Positions 45,971-59,159 of a DNA stretch of 64,000 nt are shown in pieces (positions within the stretch are counted from its first letter, which is position 1; each line of letters opens with the position of its first letter). The DNA lies in assembly GCA_032158125.1 (NCBI GenBank), contig JASKOT010000032.1, forward strand, positions 143,410 through 207,409, written 5' to 3'. The notes under the pieces are model-generated. The model saw only the letters and a program-made list of their open reading frames with translations. It had not been told where the DNA came from and made no database searches. Position numbers and translations under genes: made by a program. The stretch is from Papiliotrema nemorosa. Lineage: Eukaryota; Basidiomycota; Tremellomycetes; Tremellales; Rhynchogastremaceae.

Positions 45971-47697
45971 ATGCTTCCCATCCTGCTACTCTCCTCTCTG
46001 CTCCCACTCGCGCTCTCGACGCCCGTTCCTACTCCCGGCCCATTCGCAATTTACCTGCCTCACGCGGAATCTTCCACTTCTCTGCAACCGCGAGGTCAAG
46101 CTGTATCGCTCTCTCACACCCCGGGCGCTATCAAACGCGCCCAACACGCCGAGCGATCCCGACGAGGACTATCCAACAGACGTCTCGACGAGCGAGACGC
46201 GGTCAGTCCCGTGTGGTTATTGCAAGAAGAGGCAAAGCTGGATACGAGGTACAATGGAGGTCTGGGCAACTTTGGGAGTCTGATCGCGCTAGAATTCGGC
46301 AAACGGGCAGGAGAAGTTGCACTGGCAAATCACAACCTCGACGCGTCTTACTCGGGGTCGGTATCGATCGGTAAACCCGCACAGCAGTTTGACATCGTGC
46401 TCGATACCGGTTCCTCGGATCTTTGGGTAGCTACAAAGGGATGCGGAGTCGGATGTAGCGCGATGACTCAGTTTGACGCTTCGGCTTCGAGCTCTTTCGT
46501 CAATCTCACCACGTCCTTCAAGATCTCATACGGATCAGGTCAGGCGGCAGGGACATTGGGTCAGGACGTGGTGACGATGGGTGGATACTCTGTTGCCTCG
46601 CAAACATTCGCTTCGTGCGATACGATCACTTCTGGTTTAATCTCTTCCTCGGTCAGCGGTATCATGGGTCTGAGCTGGCAGAGTTTGGCCTATTCTGGCG
46701 GTGAGCTTTTCGCAGTTTGATTTTTCACACAGCTCATGCGTCAGCTACACCGTGGTGGCTGACCCTCGCACAATCAAGCTCATGGTCTCAACCTCTCTTC
46801 GCCTTCTACCTCAAGCGGTACCGAGACGTATCTGGTGCGCAGTCGGTCGAGTCGGACGGTGGAACGGCCACCTTTGGCTACCTCGACTCGTCTCTCTACT
46901 CTGGCGACATCACCTACATTGACCTGCCCTCGGCGTCCGAGTACTGGGAGATCCCGATGGACAGCATGACCATGCAGGGCAGCACCATCAGCCTAGGTTC
47001 TTCCAACGTCGCGGCCATCGACACTGGAACGACACTGATTGGAGGACCATCCGATGTCATCGCTTCCATCTATGCTGCTATCCCCGGTTCGCAGCAAATG
47101 ACAGGATCTTACGCCAACTATTACGAATACCCCTGTACGACTGATATCGATTTCACCATCACCTTTGGAGGTTTCACGATTAAAATGACTAATGCCGATT
47201 TCAACCTGGGACGATACTCGTCCGACGCGTCCATGTGTACCGGTGCAGCCTTTATCCAAAACATGGGATCCAACTCCCCCATCCAGTGGATCGTTGGAGA
47301 CACTGCGCTGAAGAACGTCTACTCAGTCTACCGATACTCTCCCGCCGCTATTGGTTTCGCCAACCTTGCCGGAGCTTCCACCACCTCGGCTGGTGTTTCG
47401 ACCACTATTCCCGTCATCTCCAGCTTGGCGACTGCCAACTCGGTCACTTCCAACTCGTCCGTTTCCGCCAGCAGTACATCGGGCTCTTCCTCCAAGTCCA
47501 CCTCTGCCTCGTCCAGCGCGACCTCTACAGCCACACCTCATGTCGTCACTGCCGAGACGACTGTCTTTGCCAGTGTCACGGACGCCACCAACGCCGCGGC
47601 CGCAAGTCAATCTTCCGGAGCGGCGAGCCTACAATTCGGCACTTTGTGGCCGGCACTGGCCATTGCGCTTTCAGCAGTTTGTGTGTCGATGTTCTAG
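45971..47697 (+). CDS. pepsin-like aspartic protease, probably GPI-anchored
   Basis: Secreted A1-family protease. A signal peptide (MLPILLLSSLLPLALSTPVP) precedes a propeptide with basic sites (AIKRAQHAERSRRGLSNRRL) suited to processing. The catalytic aspartates are in FDIVLDTGSSDLWVATKGCG and VAAIDTGTTLIGGPSDVI; the flap region is SFKISYGSGQAAGTLGQDVV. One intron (46701-46744) joins SLAYSG to ATPWWLTLAQ. After the protease domain comes a Ser/Thr-rich stalk of about 90 residues and a hydrophobic end (LWPALAIALSAVCVSMF), typical of GPI-anchored fungal wall or membrane proteases (yapsin-like placement). About 561 residues. Substrates unknown; it may act in cell-wall remodelling. Confidence 0.93.
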
Positions 47698-47976
47698 TCG
47701 GTCATCATGGGCAACGGGCGCTCGTGGTCTTTGGACATTTCTCCATTGCATGGAATAGACTATACGTACAGCTTTCAACGCTAAATGACGCGGATGGGTA
47801 ATGTACCTTTCAAAAGATGAGGCGATAGAGCGAGAAGGACAGTTTGTAGATGAAACACTCATTATCATGCCATGCATTGTTCCTTGACGGACACGGAATA
47901 GTCGGTGCACAAGCTGGACACACCCAATGTGCTCGGTCAAGAATCCCTCGACGAGCCTATCAAGCGGTTTAAACCG

Positions 47977-48717
47977 TCATGATGCCATCCAGGGTTCCCC
48001 TACCAACGGAATCGGCTCTCGCGAGGGTGTCTTCATGCGTAGAGGTCTGGTGAGTCCGTCAGACTCGGAAAGCCCGTCAAATTGAGCCCAGCCGTATATG
48101 ACCTTGGTCACGCCTTTCAGAGACTCAGCATGGCTATTGATCGAGTCTGCTGGATCAATATCGTATCCTTCTTCCCGCAACGCAGACAGATGCTCGAGAG
48201 AGACCACTCCGCCTATGGTGAAGATACCTGAGCTGGGTATCATTCTCGAGGTCCCAAAAGCGGTGAGGCTTACACCTTCTCGCGGACAGATTAGCAGACT
48301 TGCGTTCTTCGTCAAGTCAGTATGCTCATCCGCGTCGGCATGGGCCCAGGTGTCAGCGCGAGCGTCGTTCGGTGTAGAAGGAGCACGAATGAACCTATGG
48401 GTGGAGGTATTATACGTCTTGTCCCATGTGGTTCTCCATGGTTCGACAGGTCGACAGAGGGGATGTGAAATCCGGCTATTGACCAGCTGTAACAAGTACG
48501 GGTGATCCTCTCCGGCTGATCCGCTTTGAGGTTGTGTGGCGGGTGGAAGGATGGTGAGTAGACAAGGAGCAGGATCCGCAAGTGGGGGCACACTCGCCCG
48601 AGTTTCAGCGAGCGACCTTGAAAAGTTTTCAGTGTCTGTGGGACGTGGTTGAGTGAGGAGACTGATGACCTGTGGATTGGTGAGGCCCTCATGACGGTCA
48701 GCAGTGGATGAGGCCAT
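47977..48717 (-). CDS. unknown protein, single exon
   Basis: Frame of 246 residues starting MASSTADRHEGLTNPQVISL; no family recognised. The N-terminus is Pro/Ser-rich, then LLQLVNSRISHPLCRPVEPW with a Trp-rich stretch (PWRTTWDKTYNTSTHRFI), and a folded-looking C-terminal half (SRMIPSSGIFTIGGVVSLEH, VTKVIYGWAQFDGLSESDGL). No membrane segment or signal peptide. The frame continues upstream to 48891, but ATG 48717 gives the better start. It is convergent with the aspartic protease gene. Confidence 0.6.
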   Translation of the reverse strand: MASSTADRHEGLTNPQVISLLTQPRPTDTENFSRSLAETRASVPPLADPAPCLLTILPPATQPQSGSAGEDHPYLLQLVNSRISHPLCRPVEPWRTTWDKTYNTSTHRFIRAPSTPNDARADTWAHADADEHTDLTKNASLLICPREGVSLTAFGTSRMIPSSGIFTIGGVVSLEHLSALREEGYDIDPADSINSHAESLKGVTKVIYGWAQFDGLSESDGLTRPLRMKTPSREPIPLVGEPWMAS

Positions 48718-49017
48718 TGTATTGATGTCGATACCGCAGAACAGTCGATTCAAGAGCAATACCGTTCCACTCGCTCTTGCCCATCGGCCACAGGTGAAGC
48801 AAGAGCACGCCGTCATTACGATGCGACGGAATCCGAGACGAGGAGCACCAAGAAAAAGGACCGACATTGGAAACGTCTCTATGTTGTGCATGCTCTGTTA
48901 TCCTTTGACGAAACACCCAATGATCACAGCATGCATGCATGTAGCCTCTTGGTTGTACTCACACTCACAAGCTCTATAATATCATTCCTTCTCTCCGCAT
49001 CAGACTCGGCTCTGATT

Positions 49018-50153
49018 TCAACTCATGGAGGAGAAAATCCAACCGGCCAGTCCGGTATTGGCACTCGCAGCTCGTGCTTCCGTATCCTTTGCCCATAGCT
49101 GTTCAAGTCGACGCAGCGTATCTTCCGTTGACATTGCATAGAACTTCGACGCATCATCATCACTCGCCTGCGCAATACGAAGCAGACCCTCCGAACCGCC
49201 CTTTATACTTGACAAAAGGCCATTTCTGGCAGGCACCGAAACCGGCGTGGCAATCCTATCAATGGTGTTGATGGTCTTGGAAAGATTGGCGATTGTACGG
49301 GTGATCTCTGACATGTCGAGGGCTTTAGCTCGCCCTTCTGCATCAGTATCACCTCCTGAACTCGATGCAATTGTCAGCTCGGACAAGGCAGTACCGACGT
49401 GTTTGATCAGCCCTTTCAGCGAAAAGGCCAACCTTGATAGAAGAGGTCCTTCGGTCATCTTGCATAGAGTAGTCACATCTGACGGCACCAGACTGGTAGT
49501 ATCAGCCCCGGGCCAAGTTGCCTTTCAAGCCGATACTGTATGTACGCACAGATTTCTGGTGACCTTGCTGAATGCCTCTGAAGCCCTCTGCCACACTTTG
49601 ATATTCTGCGTCAAGTCTTTCCAGCCCTGTGACCCCTTTTCATTTCGTATATTCGCCTGTCTCGCCAATTCTTCAGTGAGGCTCTCAAGGTGTTTGGCAA
49701 GTATCATCACGCGCTGAGTATCAGACGACTGTCCACTGGGATGGGATGCATCTGTGCCCTTGGAATCCTGCGGCTTGGTCAAGAGTTCAGACTCCATTTC
49801 CCATCGTTCAGTGAGCTCCTTGACAAACTCGTTGCCTTGCTCAAACATTGGGCAGTCGAGAAAAGCAAGAGCCATGCTGCTCTGAGCACCACCTAGCTTG
49901 CTGTAGGCAATCTCGATATCGTCATTTCGACTTTCTGCGGGCATAATGGCGGGCTCGGTGAATCAGCGATACCGAGAAATGCAGGTGGGCGAGGGGAGTG
50001 ATACTGTAGCCAACAGCGAGAACTGTGGTCGATCGAAACGTTTCGTAGACTGCGAAGACTCGGATCGATCAAAGGAGCTTCCATTGGACTCACCCCCTCT
50101 TGCTCTTTGGCCATCTCGATCAGTCCCTCAGTGGCGAAAGTGATTCTGCCCAT
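49018..50153 (-). CDS. unknown helical protein
   Basis: Three exons. It starts MGRITFATEGLIEMAKEQEG, splices in phase to RNDDIEIAYSKLGGAQSSMA, and continues with coiled-coil-like helices (RVMILAKHLESLTEELARQA, DLTQNIKVWQRASEAFSKVT), then, after an intron at about 49480-49545, FSLKGLIKHVGTALSELTIA and ITRTIANLSKTINTIDRIAT, ending GLAGWIFSSMS. About 330 residues, nearly all helical. No family recognised; it could be a subunit of a larger complex. An upstream GTG at 50177 is not a start. It is divergent from the next gene with 246 bases between start codons. Confidence 0.6.
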
Positions 50154-50310
50154 GATACTCGTAGCCGATTGAAACACTTGCAGTGAGCTTCATACAGTGG
50201 GTGAACAGATTGTGTACCATAGGATGTTCCTTTCTTCCATGGCGTCCACTCCGCATTTACAATGTCTGTCTTCATGCTACTGCACTTATACCATACCGCC
50301 CGCCGAGGGG

Positions 50311-50317
50311 TATATAT
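50311..50317 (+). promoter_or_regulatory. TATA-like element of the 50400 gene
   Basis: TATATAT about 83 bases before ATG 50400, in the 246-base space shared with the divergent gene. Confidence 0.45.
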
Positions 50318-50399
50318 GGAACCCTTCCTCGTAACAATCTCCTCTTATCACCACTCAACGCCTCCTCGTACACTACATCACCCCAGATACATACACATC

Positions 50400-51101
50400 A
50401 TGTCAGCGGATCTAGACGACTTGTCTGAGACGTTCAACTCGTTGGAGGAGAGTATCGACCAGCTCTCAAAGCCCAACACTGCCACTCTGTCTGATCGCGG
50501 ATCGCACATTCAGACAGCTCGTCAGATCTGTGACAAGATTTACGCAGAGCTGTACAATGATGATACCCAACGACCCCTCGATTTGAAGCCCAGCCATTCG
50601 CACACCTCCATCGCAGAAGCCATATCTCATATCCAAAAGGCTTTACCGACTCTGACAGAGGAGTTTACGCGCTTTTGGACCTCCAAATCGGATTCAAAGT
50701 CCAGATATCTAGGCGATCGAAAGAGAATGTATGATAGTCTGACCAGTGTCAGGCAAGCGGTGAGGTACCTCGTTGTCGACCAAAACCAACGGGAATTGCT
50801 GCTGTCCAGTGCTGGAGGAGATGCAGCTGCGGTTCCGCAACACCTTCCTGTGTTCTTGACCGACCGCGTGATCCTTCACAGCAAGGAGAGCCGATCAGAG
50901 TCAGAGGTGGAGGCAGCCCTGGCAGCCGAGGGCAATAGCTCGCTGGGAACCACTGCTGGATGGCCAGCGCCCTCCGATCCCTCAACTCGTCCCATCCAGC
51001 CGACCCAAGAGACTGCACCGTACACCCACGTGTCAGTTGCCGACGAGCAGGGTCAAGGACGGCATGTGCTTAACCGCACCAATCCTCCTTTCTGGCAATG
51101 A
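50400..51101 (+). CDS. unknown coiled-coil protein, single exon
   Basis: Frame of 233 residues from ATG 50400, MSADLDDLSETFNSLEESID. The N-terminal 140 residues are helical (IAEAISHIQKALPTLTEEFT, SDSKSRYLGDRKRMYDSLTS, VRQAVRYLVVDQNQRELL); the C-terminus is disordered and ends GRHVLNRTNPPFWQ. No membrane helix or catalytic motif. An ATG at 50262 is in frame but would put 46 poorly conserved-looking residues over the TATA-like element. Family not recognised. Confidence 0.6.
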   Translation: MSADLDDLSETFNSLEESIDQLSKPNTATLSDRGSHIQTARQICDKIYAELYNDDTQRPLDLKPSHSHTSIAEAISHIQKALPTLTEEFTRFWTSKSDSKSRYLGDRKRMYDSLTSVRQAVRYLVVDQNQRELLLSSAGGDAAAVPQHLPVFLTDRVILHSKESRSESEVEAALAAEGNSSLGTTAGWPAPSDPSTRPIQPTQETAPYTHVSVADEQGQGRHVLNRTNPPFWQ

Positions 51102-51243
51102 TCATCACTCACTGGCGGTACTATCAGTAGCACACCAGCAGAACGCGATCTCTGTCAGTGTCAATGAGCTTGATGCATTATGATGCCCATACAAATCCTG
51201 ATGATCCCGATACAGCACGGAAAACGTGAACCGAGATCACGCA

Positions 51244-54200
51244 TCACTCGTCCGGTACCGCGGACAGTTCTGATCCTTCCTCGTCCATATCAACATCCGA
51301 ATCGACCTTTGCGAGCTTCTTCACCTTCTTGTTTTTCTTGTTGTTCTTTGCTCTCGTCTGTAACATAAGCCACCAAAGTAACATGCGACGGAGGGCCGAG
51401 TCTCACCTTTGCAGCCCTCTTACCGCCTCTTCCAAACACAGGCTCTGCCCCTTCTTCCTCGACAGCGCTGCTTTCTTCCTCCGCATCCTCAGCCTCAGTG
51501 CCTTCGGACTCGTCTTCAGATTCCTCGTCTTCATCATCGTCGGTCGTCTCGGCGGATCTTCTCGCTCGTTTTCTTTGCGAAGGCTTTGCAGGCTTGCTTC
51601 GTCTCTTGGGCGATGACCTTCCCGTCTCGATCCTTCGCTGAAAAGTCAGTCTTGTGCGACGAGTACCGGAAAGAGACGCACACTTGGGCCGGCAGTGGCA
51701 TTTGGCCTTTTACCGAGATTCTTTGCCCAATTGGCCTCTTCCTCTGTGAGGAACGTCTTTCGTGTAGTCTGCGCTATGAGCTGCAAACCAAGTCACTGGG
51801 CTGTCCCTCACCTCTAGTGCGACCTGGTTGTTTGGCAGATTATGGAATATGTCGCTCGGCAACTTAAGCTTGCCAGGATACGTCGTCACACTCCAATGAT
51901 GCGTCTCGGCTCGGTTGCGTATAATGAGCTGACTGAGTTCTGCCAGTTTGTAAAGATTCTTTCAATCAGCTCGACATACTTTTGAGGTCAGTACTCACGG
52001 TGTTATCCTCCTCGGGGTTTCCAGCGGGATCCAAACCCTTGACGGACTTGACCTTGGCGGCAATGTGATACAGCATTCCGACATTGTCACGGCTGATAAT
52101 GCAATCAAGATAAAGCTCAATGTACCTGAGTGAATCAATGATCGGTCCTCAAATCCTGACAAGTATAGCTTACTTTGCCATATCCTTCGTGATGCCCAGA
52201 TTCCATTCCTCGAGATCAGGATGATGCGCCAAGACGAGCAGCAATCGAGCGAGCGGGAGCTCGATTCGTTCAATTCGCTCGTTGGCGGGAATGTTTCGAC
52301 AAGCGCGCACACACGACGTGATGATGTTACGGGCCTAACGTTCAGCTGCGCCTCTTCCGGCCATTGCGTTTTGACTTACCAGGGATGGATTGTCTGTTTC
52401 AGGATCGGTTGCGATCATGGCAGGCATGACGTTCCAGCGAGTCAACATACGTTGTGCCGGCAACACCTCTCCCATTTTGAGCAGTAGCTTATGCCGCACC
52501 TGGAAGCAGGGGTCCTATGATGTCAATCCTTGGCATCACAGCTGATCGGAGATAAGGCTTACCTGCATGATGTAGGTGATATACTCAAAGAAGGGTGTCA
52601 TTCGCTTGTCAAAGGCTTTGACTTGAGCCATTTTGACGAGACACAAAGCCGCTCGTAGTCGAATATGAGTCTTGGCATGTCCGCTGCTCATTAGTCATGC
52701 CCGACGGTTGTCGCCAACTGACCCCTCTTGTGTGCTCTCGTTAATCTGCCCATCGCCTTGTAGCACCTCACCCAAGAGCTGCAGCACAGGCTGCGCCACG
52801 GCGGCTGCTCCGGGATCTCGGGCGAATCCGATTGCTCGATGAGTCACGACTCTCAAGCCGATGAGTTTTGCTTGATCAATCAAGTCGAGCTTATTCTCGT
52901 CGATCCATTCGTCTGCAACCGTATCCTGTTGGCGTCAGAGAGGGCTACAAGGGCTGAAGATGCGCTGACCTCTGACGACGTAGACTTTCTGTAAATCACC
53001 TCCTTCATGACGAATCGGTGGACTTCATCAGCTCGAGCTTCCAAAGCCTTGGGCGCCGAAAGGGCCAACTCCGCAAGCCCTCGAAGGTATGTTAGCAGTC
53101 GCTTTTCGTCATGGCTTAAAAAGCCATCAAGAATGCCCTTGCCATCAGCGAGATTATCATTCGCGGGACAAACTCACATCAATGAGTTTCTTGATGCCTT
53201 CGTCTGCTCCACTGTTGGCCAAGAACCTGGCCGCAAACTTGGCTTGCCTAGGTGTGCCATTGAGTGCAATCTTGATCACCTTGTCGATGTGTCTCCTGTC
53301 TCTTCAGCCAGTTTCGACAGCCGTCTCTGAGAGAATCACACTCACGGATCTTTGAGCGCAGCCTTGTCATCGAATTTCGATGTCGCTGCGAGGGCCTGCA
53401 AAGCGACTTCGACAAGCTTTTCGTTCTTCTGTTGTCCGATGCACACGTTGAGCTCAGAAACGTGCGACGTAAACATCGGCGGACATTCCTTGGCAATCAG
53501 GGCAATCAGCTTGACCACGGAAGCGATCGTCGAATCTCGACTAGGACCGGATGGCGGTGTTTGTAGCGTTCGAAGTAGAGGCGAGACGGATGTGGTGTTG
53601 AGAATGTTGAAAGCCCCGTGTTCTAGGATGGTCGAGAACGTTGCTAAGATGTCCGTATGTGATTGCTCGATCCGTCGCAGCAACTCATTCTAGGAGGATC
53701 AGCCGTCATAGCTTATCAGAGGATCGGTATTTACTTTGGCTTTGATTAGAGCTCGCAAATCCGTCTGCGGCTCGACAGCGGTTTTGAATAGCTTGTATAA
53801 CCTGCTCTCGTTCGCGGAGGCAAAGGCTTCCATATCCCTCTTCGCTTTCTCTGGTTCGGCGAAATGGAGGGCTGACACATCAGTGAAGCCAATAATATTT
53901 AGGGCAATAACGAACTAGCGATTGCATTGATAACGAAGGCTAGTCGAGCCTTTACTATGTCCTCGTCCTTCTCGATAATTCCGCCCTATAAGGGTCAGAT
54001 ACAGTCGCCACGATCTTCAGACACTCACATTATTCTCCTCGCAGAATAAGATGAACGCCCGGTATGGCGAGGAACCACTGTGCGTCAGCTAGTGGCTTGA
54101 TTGGCATCGAGTAGGCCTACCGTGCGTAGCCCCACAATCCCGTGGCTCGGCAAAGCCCATTCATAGCGTGTTCGTCCAAATGTTGGGCAACAAGCAGTAG

Positions 54201-56290
54201 CCTGTCGACCCAAGCTTGTTCATCGTCCGGTTTGTCTGGAAGGGGCAGGATATTCGACTTCAACACATGTGTCAAGGCCGTTCTGATATGAGTTCATTGC
54301 AATAATGTCGGAGGGGGAAATTCACCGGCCCTCCACCGGGAGGTCTTTGACCTGTAGCCGATGTAACAAGTCCTCAGGAATCCACGCAAATTGCGCGACT
54401 GCCGCTTCCTCACCCGTCTCACTGCCTGGTCAGCGGCAGGTACGGAAGTGTCACTCACATTTCCGAGTACGCAGCGGACCACAGCTTGGACAAAGTTTGA
54501 GCAGCCTTGTTTCGGACTTCGGCCTGCAATGTCAATGATGGTCAGGTAAGAGGCGAGAATGCGCACCTTTTTGTCACTCATACGAGCACTGATCGCTTTG
54601 AGCGTGTGCAGACTGATCTGGTGGAGGGTGGTTTCAAAGTCTAGAGCACCGAAGACTGCGCATATTTCTGCTCTGACGTGCTCGTTTGAATCAGTGATTC
54701 GATCCACGAGCTCAGCTAGAAGGTCAGCCCAACATGCGCGGATACCATCGTCGACTTGCCCTCGAGTTCTTTCCGGAGATCTGGAATCTGCACTAGAATC
54801 TGCACAGACGAGGACGCCCAGGCCAGTCTGACCTGAGTAGACTTGTCAACCTTTCTTCCCAGCCACGCTCGCCAAGTCGTCGGGTATGCCCTGGCCAGTT
54901 CTGCGACCGACAGACCGATTCTGGGTTTGTATCCGAACATACTCGCCAGAGTCCGCGTGGTAAGCTCTCTTATATCCGTTTGATCGGCGGCTCTCAGGTT
55001 CTCCTCGAGAGTCGGAATGACCATGGGCAGGACATTGGGGCAGTTTCGCCACATGACGATGATCAGCTGATGTGATTCTCGCATGACGTCCATGTCTTCT
55101 GAAGTTGGGTTTTTGCCGTGATTCATTTGTATATCAGCGAAATGCTAAGAGGTCAGCGCAGATCTGGAGAGACCAACGCACGGCAAAGACTGATCTTTGT
55201 AATCTCTGGGAGGCCCCATTGCAGACGTCAACAATCAGCTGGAATGACGGAGTTTCCGGTCGCTGCTGATTAGTTGAATTCTACGAGTGCTGCGTGACAC
55301 TGACCGAGGCTCCCTTGGTCAACTGCTCTACTATACAATCCATGACTCCGGCTGGAACTGAAGCTGACTCCTCAAGGAGTGCAACCAATATGCTGGAAAG
55401 GTGTCGAATAATGCTTTTGCTCATGTCCATTCTAAAGGTGAGCAGAGTAATCAAATGGGCCATTCGCCCACTCACCTGACAATCTGAGTGAAGCCTTCGA
55501 AGAAGCCGATGACCAAGTCGTCTCCTCCGGGGACATCACACGCAAGCACGATACTCTTGATCGTCGACAAACTCTCCAGGAGGTAGCAGTACTGTGGGTA
55601 GTACGGTATGTCTGTGACACGCTGCGAAGCGCTTTGCGGAAGCTGCGACTGTGAGGCGGAATCCTCGGTCGCCTGATTTGTCTTTGATCGGGACGGCTGA
55701 AGAGGTCGGTTCGGAGGAGGAGGTTTGAGATTGATCAAAAGTTGAGCCGAGAAGAACTGGAATATATCCTGTTTGCTCAGTAATATGATGTCTTCGAAAG
55801 AGGAGAAAAGGGGAAGTCCTGTGTGAACGGAGGAAGGGAACCCACGCGGAGCTCATTCAAAGTATATGGCGCATCGGGAGCGTATAATCGAAACATATCT
55901 GCCAAGCAACAAGCTGCGTACGCCTTGACTCCTCGACTGACGAGTCAGCGCAAGGGATATGATTTCAGGAGGATATGACAGGCGCCTTACTCTTTGTGAT
56001 GAAGTATGATCTGGTTGATCAGAGGTGCTTTGACCGGGTCCAAAGATTTCGTATCCGTTGCATCTTGCTCCAAAGCCGCCAGCTTCTGGTGAAGGGTCTA
56101 CTATGTCAGCTTCATGTCACTGAGAGTGGGGTGTTCGCCGCGACGCCCTAGCAATCCAATCAGAGGCTGTGACGGCACTGACCTTTAGTTTCCTCAAGAG
56201 AGAATCTGTGCTTTCCCTCTTTCCCTTGTCGATGAGCTTCTCCTTGAAGTCTAGCTTCTGCGACGCGGTCGTTTGAATAGCTCTAGACAT
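51244..56290 (-). CDS. PDS5: PDS5, cohesin-associated HEAT-repeat protein
   Basis: Pds5 binds cohesin and regulates sister chromatid cohesion, acetylation and release. It starts MSRAIQTTASQKLDFKEKLI with STDSLLRKLKTLHQKLAALE, then the hallmark RGVKAYAACCLADMFRLYAP with DAPYTLNELRDIFQFF, followed by YYPQYCYLLESLSTIKSIVL, MRESHQLIIVMWRNCPNVLP and IRELTTRTLASMFGYKPRIG. HEAT helices continue through more than 20 exons (for example EICAVFGALDFETTLHQISL). The C-terminus is acidic then basic (TTDDDEDEESEDESEGTEAE, KKNKKVKKLAKVDSDVDMDE) and ends LSAVPDE, as Pds5 tails do. TTG 56305 in the open frame is not a start; ATG 56290 is. Exact boundaries of some middle exons (52700-54300) were not fixed. Confidence 0.92.
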
Positions 56291-56600
56291 TGCCGCGAGG
56301 TTCAATGACGCGGAGAGTGACTCCTCGCCGATGTGAAGAGGTCTTGAGTGATAGGGAGGATACGGTCAATAAACTGATGCTTCCGACATGACATGGAAAT
56401 CCAGACGCGTCGCGTCCAGTCAACCGGTTGGGTGAGTGGCAAAACCACGTGACAGCACCTTCTGCGTCGGATCCGAAATGGGTTGAGCATGGGGAACAAG
56501 GGTTACGTCATCTTTTGCCCACGTCATTCAAAGGACGATTGTGATTCTTGTCGTGGGAGATAGATAGCGAACACGCCCGGTCAGCGTCAACGATCTCAGC

Positions 56601-58893
<2,293 letters not shown>

Positions 58894-59016
58894 ATGGCAG
58901 AAGAAGAAGGCGGACCACACGCTGTCTGTAGCATTCAAGCGATAGATTCTTTCATGTAGCTTTGGACAGATCGTCCATATCTTCTGTCTCGACTTGATGC
59001 ATACCTCACCCCCAGT

Positions 59017-59157
59017 ATGGCAGCACTGTACAGAGCACCCAGACGTTCGGTGATCGCCGCTCCAACATTTGTGGAACCTCCTTTCGACGAGGTGTTCTTC
59101 GTCTTTCCACCTCAGCTTTACACACAACACCGACATCAGCTTCAAGGGCCTGCGTGA
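59017..59157 (+). other. possible 46-residue upstream ORF
   Basis: ATG 59017 opens a frame (MAALYRAPRRSVIAAPTFVE ...) that ends at TGA 59155-59157, two bases before the ATG of the WW-domain gene. If the transcript starts upstream of 59017 this is a uORF placed to limit or couple translation. It could also be outside the transcript. Confidence 0.3.
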
Positions 59158-59159
59158 TC